Notes: generated by a model not told the origin, from the sequence alone. A stretch of DNA of 64,000 bases from Paenibacillus uliginis N3/975 (GCF_900177425.1 NZ_LT840184.1:5825787-5889786); one strand, 5' to 3'; positions 43,307 to 52,306 are shown, counted from the stretch's first letter. Translations and numbers: made by a program.

Positions 43307-46254
43307 GCCATCATACTGAAACCATCACCGTCCAGATTACGTTAAGCGCCTATGGAGATGCGCTCATATACGGTTCCACCCTAATACAGAGCTACTTGTC
43401 CGGACAATACCTGAAGCAGCGTTTGTTTGCCTGGCACGAGGAATCTTTTTATGGAACAGAGTTGGAAGTGCAGCAAATTCAAGATGTTGAGCTGGTTCTC
43501 CTGCCTGCTGAGCAGGTCATCCCTTTCTTTGCAGAGATGAAGCTGCTGAATCATATTGAGTGGGTGTGGGGTGAGGAAAGCACTCCATTCGTCCAGCTCG
43601 CCCCGATGCTTTACGAGTGTATCAAGAAAAGAGCATTTATCCCGAGCTTTAACGCCTATCAAGACGGAAAGCTGCAGTGGACCTGGGATCCGGAGACTAT
43701 CGATCCGGAAGGCAGAGCAATCCTGTCACAGCTGGGGGACGATCCCTTGCTTAGCGAAGGGTTAGGAGCAGCCTTCTCGGCTTCTGTCTTTCAAAGGTGT
43801 TACGGGACAGAAGCCGAGGCTGCCGATTTACGCCGGGAATACCCGCTACTCTTCGCCAAAGACCGTTCCGCTGCAGCCGGGATGGATGCACAGTCCTGGC
43901 TTATTGCCATTGGCTGGAAAGCAGACACGGCTCCCTTCCGCCCGCTTCTCCAGCTGCTGGAGCCGGACGAAGAAGAAACGGCTTGGCGGCTGAGGCTTGT
44001 CCTTCAAGACAAGCAAGACCCCGCGCTGCTCTGCCCAGTCCGGCTTGCGGAGGACGGCGAAGCTTCCGGCTCATGGCCGGAGCACTGGACGCCGCATATA
44101 CACGATCGTTCCAAGGCATGGCTGGAACGTCTACGCGCCGCGCTTCCAGCGAAGATGCTGGCGGACGGCGGACAGGATATGATAAGCACCGAGCTGTCCG
44201 ATGATGCTGCGTGGCAGTTCCTGACGGTGGACAGCCATCGTCTGCTGCAGACCGGCTGGCAGGTGCTGCTTCCGGCATGGTGGGAAGCTGCCACCCGAAA
44301 GCGGCCGAAGCTGCGGGCGAAGGTCCACTCTGGCGAAGGCAGCGAGCGCAGCACCGGAAGTTCGCTATTCGGGCTAGATTCACTTGTGAACTTCGATTGG
44401 CGCATCGCCATTGGCGATACCAGCCTCACAGAAGCCGAGTTCACCGACCTTGTCGCACGGAACGAACGATTAGTCCGTTTCCGTGGCCAGTGGATCGCGC
44501 TCGACCCTGCGCTGGTGGCGCAAATCCGCCAGGCCATGGCAGGAATGGATTCCTCGCAGGGCTTATCCTTTCAGGATATCCTGCACCTCCATCTGCTGGG
44601 AAGCGAGGATGCACCAGAGAACAGCGGCCAGGAACCCGAAGAGGAAGGTCCTGAACGCATCCGGCTTGAGGTCGAGCTGAATGAGCATCTACTGGGGCTG
44701 ATCAGCCAGCTTAAACGGCAGAGTGAGTGGCCGGATCTGCCTGTACCGGATAGTTTAAAGGCAGAGCTTCGGTCTTACCAGCGTGAGGGCTATGCTTGGC
44801 TTGCCTTTTTGCGACGTTTTGGGCTTGGCGCCTGTCTCGCCGATGATATGGGTCTCGGCAAAACCGTACAATTCATCACGTACTTGCTTCATGTCAAAGA
44901 AACGGCTTCCGGGCAGGAAGGCAGGCTACCTTCCCTCCTGATCTGCCCTACTTCCGTTCTGGGCAACTGGCAGAAGGAATTGAGCCGGTTCGCCCCGTCC
45001 ATCCGGGTTATGCTTCATTACGGAAGCAAGCGGTACAGCAGTGAGGAGTTCCATGAGGAAGCAAGCCAGGCCGACATTGTCCTGACCTCTTATGCAACGG
45101 CTACCCTGGATCAGGAGCTGCTTATAGGTTTCAAATGGGAAGCCCTCTGTCTCGATGAAGCTCAAAATATAAAAAATGCCCAGACGAAGCAATCGGCTGC
45201 GGTCCGCAGCTTTCCGGCGAAACATCGCATCGCGCTGACCGGTACGCCGATTGAAAACCGCCTGTCGGAGCTCTGGTCGATCTATGATTTTATCAATCCG
45301 GGATATCTAGGCAATCTTCGGGCCTTTACCAACCGCTTCATTCAAGCGATTGAGAAGGACCATGACGAGCAGAAAACGGCCGATCTGCAAAAGCTCGTTA
45401 AACCGTTCATGCTCCGCCGCAAGAAAAAAGATCCGGCGATCCAGCTGGATCTACCGGATAAGAACGAGATGAAAACATACATTCATCTCACGACCGAGCA
45501 GGGTGCACTTTACGATCAGAGTGTGAACCAGCTCATGGAGCGTATGCAGAAGCTGGAGGGTATTGAGCGGAAAGGTGCTATTCTATCGGCACTCACCCAG
45601 CTGAAACAGCTGTGCGATCACCCGCAGCTGCTGACTAAAGAAGCTCTACCAGAAATAACGGGGACCTCAGGCCGTAAGCTGGATACGGAAACGCTTATCA
45701 ACCGTTCTTCCAAGCTTGAGCGCCTTCTATCCATGGTCAAGGAGCTTCGGGAAGAAGACGAACGATGCCTGATCTTTACGCAGTACATTGGCATGGGCGA
45801 GATGCTGCAGCAGGTGCTTCAACAAGAGCTTGACGAACCGGTGCTTTATCTGAATGGCAGCACCTCAAAGACAGCGCGCGACCGTATGATCGACCAGTTC
45901 CAGTCGCGGACGCTGCCGGCGAAGGAGCAGCCCAGCGTATTTATCCTTTCGATCAAGGCGGGAGGCGTCGGCCTGAATCTGACCGCAGCCAACCACGTCT
46001 TCCACTTCGACCGCTGGTGGAACCCGGCTGTTGAGAATCAAGCAACCGACCGGGCATACCGCATGGGCCAGACGAAGGATGTGCAGGTTCACAAGTTCAT
46101 CTCCATGGGCACACTGGAGGAACGGATTGATGAGATGCTGGAAAGCAAGCAGCAGCTCAGCGATAACGTCATCTCCAGCAGTGAAGGCTGGATAACCGAG
46201 CTGTCGACCGATGAGCTGAAGGATCTGTTCACCTTGCGACGGGATTGGGCGTAG
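43303..46254 (+). CDS. SNF2-family DNA/RNA helicase (Swi2/HepA type)
   Basis: 983 residues. An N-terminal region of about 480 residues precedes the ATPase core. Visible helicase motifs: LADDMGLGKTVQF (Walker A, near residue 515), LICPTSVLGNWQ, LDEAQNIKN (near 617), ALTGTPIENRL, and in the second RecA lobe FTQYIGMGEMLQ, SIKAGGVGLNLTAANHV and DRWWNPAVENQATDRAYRMG (near 900). It is an ATP-dependent translocase that remodels protein-DNA or polymerase complexes. The start codon lies within the SWIM gene's stop region. The segment near 43.8-44.5 kb is richer in GC than its surroundings. No terminator was found at its end, where a convergent gene begins immediately. Confidence 0.93.
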   Translation: MSHHTETITVQITLSAYGDALIYGSTLIQSYLSGQYLKQRLFAWHEESFYGTELEVQQIQDVELVLLPAEQVIPFFAEMKLLNHIEWVWGEESTPFVQLAPMLYECIKKRAFIPSFNAYQDGKLQWTWDPETIDPEGRAILSQLGDDPLLSEGLGAAFSASVFQRCYGTEAEAADLRREYPLLFAKDRSAAAGMDAQSWLIAIGWKADTAPFRPLLQLLEPDEEETAWRLRLVLQDKQDPALLCPVRLAEDGEASGSWPEHWTPHIHDRSKAWLERLRAALPAKMLADGGQDMISTELSDDAAWQFLTVDSHRLLQTGWQVLLPAWWEAATRKRPKLRAKVHSGEGSERSTGSSLFGLDSLVNFDWRIAIGDTSLTEAEFTDLVARNERLVRFRGQWIALDPALVAQIRQAMAGMDSSQGLSFQDILHLHLLGSEDAPENSGQEPEEEGPERIRLEVELNEHLLGLISQLKRQSEWPDLPVPDSLKAELRSYQREGYAWLAFLRRFGLGACLADDMGLGKTVQFITYLLHVKETASGQEGRLPSLLICPTSVLGNWQKELSRFAPSIRVMLHYGSKRYSSEEFHEEASQADIVLTSYATATLDQELLIGFKWEALCLDEAQNIKNAQTKQSAAVRSFPAKHRIALTGTPIENRLSELWSIYDFINPGYLGNLRAFTNRFIQAIEKDHDEQKTADLQKLVKPFMLRRKKKDPAIQLDLPDKNEMKTYIHLTTEQGALYDQSVNQLMERMQKLEGIERKGAILSALTQLKQLCDHPQLLTKEALPEITGTSGRKLDTETLINRSSKLERLLSMVKELREEDERCLIFTQYIGMGEMLQQVLQQELDEPVLYLNGSTSKTARDRMIDQFQSRTLPAKEQPSVFILSIKAGGVGLNLTAANHVFHFDRWWNPAVENQATDRAYRMGQTKDVQVHKFISMGTLEERIDEMLESKQQLSDNVISSSEGWITELSTDELKDLFTLRRDWA

Positions 46255-46255
46255 A

Positions 46256-47098
46256 TTACGATTTCTCTTCCATCAACTGCCGCATCTTGGCTTCCGTATT
46301 CGTGTCCGGCGCAGGTGTATATATACTGCAGCGTAAATCATCATTACCATATACATGCAAAGACGTAAGCTCAAACAACATCTTTCCGGCTTTGGCATGT
46401 CTGAATTCAAGATGTACTTCCGGTGCGTAACTCACCTGGCTTTGCTCCCACATCCGGGTGAAGCCGGGATGATCTCTCTTCATTTCTTCAAGAAATGATT
46501 CGTACCACTTATCCTCCACATATTGTCCGTAATACGAACGAAACATCGCCAGAAACCCGCTGGCAAACTGATCCCAGTTAACTGCCAAACGCTTAAATTC
46601 TCTGCGGGTGAACAGCAGGCGAATCATATTTCGTTCTTCCAGAGGAATGCGTTCAAAGTCCAGAAATACATGGGCCGCGGCATTATTCCACCCAACAATG
46701 TTACACATGCGATCGGAAATAATCGCCGGACAACAGTGGAGTTCTTTAATAATTTTATGCAGGGAGGGGCTGATATGGGCCGCTTCCTGTTTGAGCGGAT
46801 AGGTGCTTGTACCCGTCTCGAAGGCTAGTGAGAACAAATACTTCCGTTCATCAGCGGTTAGTTTCAGCGCGTTAGCTACACAATCAAGGACAGATGATGA
46901 AACCTGGATATCACGTCCTTGTTCCAACCAGGTGTACCACGTTGTGCTAACGCCTGCCAGTTGCGCTACTTCCTCTCTTCGCAGTCCCGGCGTTCTTCTT
47001 CGGGTTCCTACCGGTAAGCCGGCAGACTCTGGGGAGATCTTCGCGCGTTGAGATTTTAAAAATGCGGACAGTGCTTGAAGTCTGGCCTGTGAATTCAT
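46256..47098 (-). CDS. XRE-type regulator with MmyB-like ligand domain
   Basis: 280 residues from the ATG at MNSQARLQALS, preceded by AGGAAGGG. N-terminal helix-turn-helix near residues 10-80 (PGLRREEVAQLAGVSTTWYTWLEQGRD), then the MmyB-type ligand-binding domain (PF17765) with IISDRMCNIVGWNNAA, FTRREFKRLAVNWDQF and WWEQ-like features. This domain family is known to accommodate fatty acids in a structure from another species. It is divergent from a FabF paralogue across 133 bp, so it may control that gene in response to a fatty acid or related metabolite (inference). Its stop codon lies one base from the SNF2 stop. Confidence 0.88.
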   Translation of the reverse strand: MNSQARLQALSAFLKSQRAKISPESAGLPVGTRRRTPGLRREEVAQLAGVSTTWYTWLEQGRDIQVSSSVLDCVANALKLTADERKYLFSLAFETGTSTYPLKQEAAHISPSLHKIIKELHCCPAIISDRMCNIVGWNNAAAHVFLDFERIPLEERNMIRLLFTRREFKRLAVNWDQFASGFLAMFRSYYGQYVEDKWYESFLEEMKRDHPGFTRMWEQSQVSYAPEVHLEFRHAKAGKMLFELTSLHVYGNDDLRCSIYTPAPDTNTEAKMRQLMEEKS

Positions 47099-47231
47099 CG
47101 TACCCTTCCTCTCATACCGTTTTAGGATGGCAGTAATTATACTAGGATAAACGATATCTTGTAATAGGATAACATACATGACATCATAACCTTACGAATG
47201 ACAAGTTATATATTCTAAGGAGGTTTATCCT

Positions 47232-48470
47232 ATGGAAAGAGTCGTCATTACCGGTATGGGTGTGATTTCGCCGCTGGGTAACGATGTAGAATCATTCTGG
47301 TCCCGATTAGTTCACGGTCAATCTGGTATTTCACATATAGAATCATTTGACACAACGAAACAAAAGGTAAAGATAGCGGGTATCGTTCGGGATTTTGATC
47401 CAATTGAACTCTTTGGTGTAAAAGAAACAAGGCGCATGGACCGTTTCTGCCAGTTCGCCTTAGCAGCGGCAGAACAAGCCTTCAACAGCTCCAGTCTCAA
47501 GCTTGAGGACATCAATCGGGAGCGCATGGGCGTATATATCGGCTCCGGCATCGGAGGAATCCAGACCTTAATGAATCAAAGTGCGGCTCTCGCCTCACGC
47601 GGACCTGAACGGATCAGCCCCACACTCGTTCCAATGATGATTCCTAACATGGCAGCCGCAATGGTTAGCATTAAATATGGCGCACTGGGTTCCTCACTAT
47701 CACCGGTAACGGCTTGTTCTATCGGGAATACAGCGATAGGTGAAGCCCTCTTTAATATACAGGCGGGAAGGTCTGACATCATATTTGCGGGAGGAACAGA
47801 AGCTGCACTGACCGACATTTCACTCGCAAGCTTCTCCAATGCCACGGCGCTATCCACCCGAAACGATCAGCCAGAATACGCAAGCCGTCCGTTCGATGCT
47901 GGACGGGACGGGTTTGTAATGGCAGAGGGTGCTGGTATTGTCATTTTGGAGTCCCTGACTCATGCACTGCGAAGAAATGCCCAAATCCTCGGAGAGGTTA
48001 TTGGTTATGGGGCCGGCTCAGATGCCTATCATATGGTCGCAACACCAGCAGACGGTCACGGAGCCGCCAGGGCAATGAAGTCGGCACTTGCAGAAGCCAA
48101 AATCTCTTCAAATGAAGTCGATGTGATCAGCGCTCATGCGACGAGTACTGTAATCGGGGACCGTTCGGAAACAGCAGCGATCAAACATGTATTTGGACCT
48201 GACGCATACCGTATTCCCGTAACAGCCAACAAATCAATGACCGGTCATATGCTGGGTGCCTCTGGAGGCATAGAGGCGATTGCTCTTGTTAAATCTTTGC
48301 AGGAGGGAATCATTCCCCCTACGATCAATCTAGATACACCTGATCCGGCGTGTGACCTGGACTACGTCCCGAATCAAGCCAGAAAAGCCGATCTAAATAT
48401 TGGAATCTCAAATTCCTTTGGCTTCGGGGGACATAATTCAGCTATAATTATCAAGAAGTTTGCGTTGTAA
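47232..48470 (+). CDS. fabF: 3-oxoacyl-ACP synthase II (FabF paralogue)
   Basis: 412 residues, full length. The Cys-His-His triad is intact: Cys162 in TACSIGNTAIGEA, His302 in SAHATSTVIGD and His339 in KSMTGHMLGASGG. It condenses acyl-ACP with malonyl-ACP in fatty-acid or polyketide-type chain elongation. The active-site contexts differ from the housekeeping enzyme (normally CATGT and AHGTSTP), and there is no fabH, fabD or acpP next to it, so it is probably a secondary condensing enzyme with special use. AAGGAGG precedes the ATG; a strong terminator follows. Confidence 0.9.
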   Translation: MERVVITGMGVISPLGNDVESFWSRLVHGQSGISHIESFDTTKQKVKIAGIVRDFDPIELFGVKETRRMDRFCQFALAAAEQAFNSSSLKLEDINRERMGVYIGSGIGGIQTLMNQSAALASRGPERISPTLVPMMIPNMAAAMVSIKYGALGSSLSPVTACSIGNTAIGEALFNIQAGRSDIIFAGGTEAALTDISLASFSNATALSTRNDQPEYASRPFDAGRDGFVMAEGAGIVILESLTHALRRNAQILGEVIGYGAGSDAYHMVATPADGHGAARAMKSALAEAKISSNEVDVISAHATSTVIGDRSETAAIKHVFGPDAYRIPVTANKSMTGHMLGASGGIEAIALVKSLQEGIIPPTINLDTPDPACDLDYVPNQARKADLNIGISNSFGFGGHNSAIIIKKFAL

Positions 48471-48490
48471 GCTTGGCTTTAATAAACTAT

Positions 48491-48516
48491 CGGGCCCCAA
48501 TTTGGGGCCCTTTCTT
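48491..48516 (+). terminator. Terminator after the FabF paralogue
   Basis: GGGCCCCA and TGGGGCCC form a perfect stem with an ATT loop followed by TTTC and further T residues. Confidence 0.85.
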
Positions 48517-48545
48517 GCTTTTTCTCAAAAAAATTTTCACACTAT

Positions 48546-48572
48546 TCAAACTTTTTTAAACCCCTGCACGTC
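48546..48572 (+). promoter_or_regulatory. Probable ECF-sigma promoter (autoregulatory)
   Basis: TCAAAC (48546-48551) and CGTC (48569-48572) separated by 17 bases fit the -35/-10 pattern of ECF sigma factors such as SigV. It lies about 75 bases upstream of the sigma gene start and would give autoregulation. Downstream are three GTGAAA units (48579-48598) and the perfect palindrome TCAATTGCAATTGA (48599-48612) in the leader. Confidence 0.55.
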
Positions 48573-48648
48573 TTGCCTGTGAAAGTGAAAGTGAAAGTTC
48601 AATTGCAATTGATCGCTGGCGCGCGCAGCAAAGGAGTGTCATATACCC

Positions 48649-49164
48649 ATGAGAGGCCGGAAACTGGAAAAGCTTCTTATGGATTGTGTTACAGAAAATC
48701 AGGAAAGCATCTACAGGCTGGCCTACAGCTATGTAAAAAACAAAGAGGATGCACTCGATATCGTACAGGACGCAATTCATAAAGCATTTCTATCCATTGA
48801 TAAACTGCAAAATAAGGGTTCAATCAAGAGCTGGTTCTACAGAATTGTCGTAACAACCTCCCTTGATTTTTTAAGAAAATATAAAAATATGCATGTCATG
48901 GAGGATGAAATTTTAGAGTCATTCATCCCCGGTCAAAATGATACTTATCCCAATCTGGATTTGGCCGAATCCGTGAATGATCTGCCTGAGAAATACCGGA
49001 CAGTTATCATTCTCCGATTTTTTGAAGATATGAAAATAGAGGATATTGCAGAAGTGATTCAGGAGAACGCCAGTACTGTGAAAACAAGATTGTATCAGGC
49101 GCTGAAACGGCTGCGAATAAGTTTGGAAGAAGAACAACTAAAGGAGGTGCATCCCGTTGAATGA
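48649..49164 (+). CDS. sigV: ECF-type RNA polymerase sigma factor (SigV-like)
   Basis: 171 residues, normal for an ECF sigma. Region 2 is visible in YRLAYSYVKNKEDALDIVQDA and region 4 in LPEKYRTVIILRFFEDMKIE with the recognition helix ENASTVKTRLYQALKRLR. AAAGGAG precedes the ATG. It overlaps the RsiV-like anti-sigma gene by eight bases, the standard arrangement. In B. subtilis SigV answers lysozyme; the assignment here rests on the anti-sigma type. The usual O-acetyltransferase gene (oatA) is not present; a secreted RsiV-domain protein takes its place. Confidence 0.87.
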   Translation: MRGRKLEKLLMDCVTENQESIYRLAYSYVKNKEDALDIVQDAIHKAFLSIDKLQNKGSIKSWFYRIVVTTSLDFLRKYKNMHVMEDEILESFIPGQNDTYPNLDLAESVNDLPEKYRTVIILRFFEDMKIEDIAEVIQENASTVKTRLYQALKRLRISLEEEQLKEVHPVE

Positions 49165-50032
49165 CAGATTAAACAACATGAAAAAAAAATACGAGTCCGT
49201 TCCCATCCCTGAAGAATTGGATTTGGTCGTCAAAAGAGCGATCAAGCAAAGGAAGAATCGGCGTATCAAGCTTCAATCATTAGCTGGGGGTGCAGCCGCC
49301 TCCATTCTATTATTTGCCGGAGTGAATACGAGCCCTACGTTTGCTGCCGCGATCTCGGATGTACCAGTACTCGGCAATCTTGTTAAAGTAATCACGATCA
49401 GTGAGTACACCCAAAAAGATGATTCGTCCGAGACAAACATCAAAACACCGGCTATTACCAATCTAGACAATCCGCCACTCGAAGAGGCGCTGAACAGCAA
49501 ATATGCCGAAGAGAACAAGAAGCTCTATGAATCTTTCAGAGACGAAGTCGAGGAACTAGAAAAGACGGGCAACGCCAATATGAGCCTCGACAGCGGTTAT
49601 GAGATCATAACGGATACCGATCGACTACTTACCTTGTCGCGTTATGTCACGACGACCGCGGCTTCTGCCGCAGAGACAAGAACCTACGACACGATCGACA
49701 AGCAGGAAAACATCGTTATTACCCTGCCAAGCCTATTTAAAGATGATTCATACATCCAGGTGATCAGTGATCAAATCAAACAACAGATGAGACAGCAAGT
49801 GCAGGAGGACCAAGACAAGATCTATTGGATAGAATCGGCGGAAGATGATGATGTTATGACTCCTTTTGAAAGCATCTCAAAAGATCAGAACTTCTATATT
49901 AACGCTGACGGCAAGCTGGTCATTTCCTTCAATGAATACGATGTTGCCCCTGGGTATATGGGTGTAGTGGAGTTCGTCATTCCGACAGAAGCGCTCTCTG
50001 GTATTCTCGTTAGCCACGAATATATTAAATAA
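49157..50032 (+). CDS. rsiV: RsiV-like anti-sigma factor
   Basis: 291 residues. The start is TTG, fixed by AAGGAGG nine bases upstream; the nearby ATG is out of frame. A cytoplasmic N-terminus of about 40 residues binds the sigma factor; one membrane helix spans residues 44-62; the extracellular part ends in a DUF3298 domain (NFYINADGKLVISFNEYDVAP). In B. subtilis RsiV this domain binds lysozyme directly, which exposes a cleavage site for signal peptidase and so frees SigV. The same mechanism is likely here. Confidence 0.87.
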   Translation: MNDRLNNMKKKYESVPIPEELDLVVKRAIKQRKNRRIKLQSLAGGAAASILLFAGVNTSPTFAAAISDVPVLGNLVKVITISEYTQKDDSSETNIKTPAITNLDNPPLEEALNSKYAEENKKLYESFRDEVEELEKTGNANMSLDSGYEIITDTDRLLTLSRYVTTTAASAAETRTYDTIDKQENIVITLPSLFKDDSYIQVISDQIKQQMRQQVQEDQDKIYWIESAEDDDVMTPFESISKDQNFYINADGKLVISFNEYDVAPGYMGVVEFVIPTEALSGILVSHEYIK

Positions 50033-50066
50033 TCCAATCCCAAAAATCATTATGGAGGTTTTTATC

Positions 50067-51173
50067 ATGAAAATGCACACATCTTCCACACCACTCAAGA
50101 AAAAATTGGCTTATGCCAGCATGGCTGGTGTCATTCTGCTCAGTGGTTCCTTCGCTATGATGACAGAGGTTCATGCCCTTTCGGCCGCTAAACCTCAGGC
50201 CACAGCTGTTCAGGTTCAAAAATCACTCGTAACCTTCAAAACGTTAAAGTCGAGCGAACCTGCACTTGAAGCAAACATCCGTATCCCTGTATTTCAAGGA
50301 TTGAAAGATACCAAATACCAAGACCAGCTGAATGATATTATTGAATCCCACGCTTCCAAGGACCTGGCCCACATGGAGAAAGAAGCCAAGGAGATGGCGG
50401 CTAAAGCAAAAAAAGAGAACTTTACTCTGCATCCTTACACGCTGAACATCAATTATGAACTTACAGCAGACGGTAAGGGTACACTGCCAAACCTGATCTC
50501 ACTGAAAGTGATCACCGAAGTCACAACTGGCAACTCACCAGCTCAGCGTGTGGATACGTACAACTTCATGGATGAAAAAGAAGCAAAGCGCATAACTCTT
50601 GAAGATCTGTTCGGCACCAACTATAAACAGATGATCGATTCCAAGATTAAATCGGATATTGCAGCCAATGCCGAGAAATATTTTGCTGGTAAAGATGGAT
50701 TTCAGGGTATTGATTCTGAGCAATCCTTTTACGTAACTGGCGGAAAAGCCGTTGTTGTATTCCAGGAGTACAGCATCGCTCCAGGGGTCACCGGAACGCC
50801 TGAATTCACATTTGAGCTTACAGATACAGATACTACAAACCCTGTAAAGACAGTAATTGATCCAAAGTCTACGTTTAAGGCGAAAAATGGCACAGTCATG
50901 ATCCCGCTCGCGGATGTCCTGCGTAGTCTGCAATTCGACGTTAAATGGAACAAAAAAACGAAAACCGCTGATATCAGCAAGGGAGCGGTTTGGACGTCGG
51001 TAACGGTTGGCAAGGATGCATACTCCTTTGGCAAAAAAGCTCCACAAAAACTTGGCGCTTCCCCTGTCTTGAAAAAAGGCCGTGTATATGTACCGCTGAA
51101 TTTCCTGACGGATATTCTTCATGCGGAAACCGTAAAAGGTGCGAACGGAGCCATTGAAGTTACCTTGAAATAA
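50067..51173 (+). CDS. Secreted DUF3298 protein with C-terminal stalk domain
   Basis: 368 residues from the ATG at MKMHTSSTPLKKK, six bases after GGAGG. Signal peptide with cleavage near VHALSA. Residues about 50-250 combine a PdaC-type DUF4163 region (IRIPVFQGLKDTKYQDQLND) and a DUF3298 region (SFYVTGGKAVVVFQEYSIAP) that matches the end of the RsiV-like protein encoded 34 bases upstream. Residues 270-368 are a copper-amine-oxidase-type stalk domain (MIPLADVLRSLQFDVKWN, GRVYVPLNFLTDILHA). In effect it is a released or wall-held version of the anti-sigma's sensing domain. It may act as a lysozyme-binding decoy or wall protein (inference). Confidence 0.85.
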   Translation: MKMHTSSTPLKKKLAYASMAGVILLSGSFAMMTEVHALSAAKPQATAVQVQKSLVTFKTLKSSEPALEANIRIPVFQGLKDTKYQDQLNDIIESHASKDLAHMEKEAKEMAAKAKKENFTLHPYTLNINYELTADGKGTLPNLISLKVITEVTTGNSPAQRVDTYNFMDEKEAKRITLEDLFGTNYKQMIDSKIKSDIAANAEKYFAGKDGFQGIDSEQSFYVTGGKAVVVFQEYSIAPGVTGTPEFTFELTDTDTTNPVKTVIDPKSTFKAKNGTVMIPLADVLRSLQFDVKWNKKTKTADISKGAVWTSVTVGKDAYSFGKKAPQKLGASPVLKKGRVYVPLNFLTDILHAETVKGANGAIEVTLK

Positions 51174-51217
51174 TCAATTAAATATCACTTCATAACGCAA
51201 AACAAAAAGCAAAACCA

Positions 51218-51262
51218 AGCCCTCTATCCTTCCTATGCGGAAGTCATAGAGGGCTTTTCTCA
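51218..51262. terminator. Bidirectional terminator
   Basis: AGCCCTCTAT and ATAGAGGGCT form a perfect 10-bp outer stem with an inner CTTCC/GGAAG pairing; TTTTCT follows on the plus strand. It serves both the sigma-factor operon and the convergent proline dehydrogenase gene. Confidence 0.87.
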
Positions 51263-52183
51263 TTATTTGAACATATTTTTGAGAACCATCATCAGATTGG
51301 AGGGCTTTTCGGCCAGACGGCGTGTGTAGTAGGGATACCACATTGTCCCGTAAGGCGTGTAGCATCGTATGCGGTAGCCCTGCCGGGCCAACTCAGCCTG
51401 GTCGTTCATACGGAGCCCGTACAGCATCTGAAACTCAAAGATATCTTTCGAAATACCATGACGGGTCGAATACTCTTTTACCCAGTTGATGATCCGGTCG
51501 TCATGACTCGCAATGGCGGTATATATTTCCCGATCAAGATGCCGCTTGATTATTTTTTTATAGCTATCCATAATTTCGCTCATGCGCTGAGAAGCAATGG
51601 CTGCCGGCTCTTTATACGCGCCCTTAACCAGCCGCAGATTGACACCTGCCTTCATCATTGTTTTGACATCCTCCGCTGTCCGGAATAGATAAGCTTGAAG
51701 AACCGTGCCAACGTTGTTCAGGCCTTCGGCATGAAGCCTTAAGGTCATATCGATCGTGGCTTGGGTGAATGGCGAGTCCTCCATATCCAAACGCACGAAA
51801 TTACCAAGCTCTTTCGCTCTGGCTGCAACCGCTCTCACATTTTCATAACAAGCCTCTCGTTCCAATGCCATCCCCATCTGCGTCGGCTTCAAAGACACGT
51901 TCGCATTTACTTTATGCTCGTCAATTCCCTCCAGCAGCTTTAAGTACTGCTCCTTATATCCCTTTGCCTCATCCAAGGATGTGATTCCTTCGCCGAGATG
52001 ATCAAGGGTAACCATAATACCAAGCTGGTTCAGTCGCCTGGTTTCCTCCAGCGCTTCCGTGAGTGTATCGCCGGCAATGAATTTGCGAGCCATTTTCTTG
52101 CCATATTTAAGGGTCATCCGTTCCACCAGCTTGCTGCCGGATACGGTCAGCATCATTTTCCGATAAAGCTCTGTGCCGTCCAT
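51263..52183 (-). CDS. Proline dehydrogenase (PutB/FadM type)
   Basis: 306 residues, the length of monofunctional Bacillus enzymes. FAD/TIM-barrel motifs include VTLDHLGEGITSL, NANVSLKPTQMGMAL, RLVKGAYKEP and QMLYGLRMNDQ; the C-terminal YYTRRLAEKPSN carries the arginine pair that binds the proline carboxylate. It oxidises L-proline to pyrroline-5-carboxylate. GGGGGAA precedes the ATG. No P5C dehydrogenase gene is adjacent, so the second step is encoded elsewhere. Confidence 0.93.
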   Translation of the reverse strand: MDGTELYRKMMLTVSGSKLVERMTLKYGKKMARKFIAGDTLTEALEETRRLNQLGIMVTLDHLGEGITSLDEAKGYKEQYLKLLEGIDEHKVNANVSLKPTQMGMALEREACYENVRAVAARAKELGNFVRLDMEDSPFTQATIDMTLRLHAEGLNNVGTVLQAYLFRTAEDVKTMMKAGVNLRLVKGAYKEPAAIASQRMSEIMDSYKKIIKRHLDREIYTAIASHDDRIINWVKEYSTRHGISKDIFEFQMLYGLRMNDQAELARQGYRIRCYTPYGTMWYPYYTRRLAEKPSNLMMVLKNMFK

Positions 52184-52274
52184 CCCGTTCCCCCTTTCCG
52201 TTTGATTGATCTTAATCCTCTGTTATACGTTGTATTCTGTATTTCACGGAATATATCAGGATCAAAAAATAAGC

Positions 52275-52306
52275 AAAAAAATAAAAAAAGAGATCCGAAG
52301 ATCTCT
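52275..52306 (-). terminator. UUCG-loop terminator of the P-loop gene
   Basis: On the minus strand AGAGATC-TTCG-GATCTCT is followed by seven T residues and a second T-run. The hairpin overlaps the gene's stop codon. Confidence 0.93.

Noticed and set aside
43797..44654. Several long open frames on both strands within the SNF2 gene
   Set aside because: Local GC richness removes stop codons in other frames; the proteins are Arg/Pro/Ala-rich without motifs, and the SNF2 frame is continuous through the region.
48579..48598. GTGAAA triplet as a CRISPR or microsatellite of note
   Set aside because: Only three six-base units; kept as a leader feature but not as an array.
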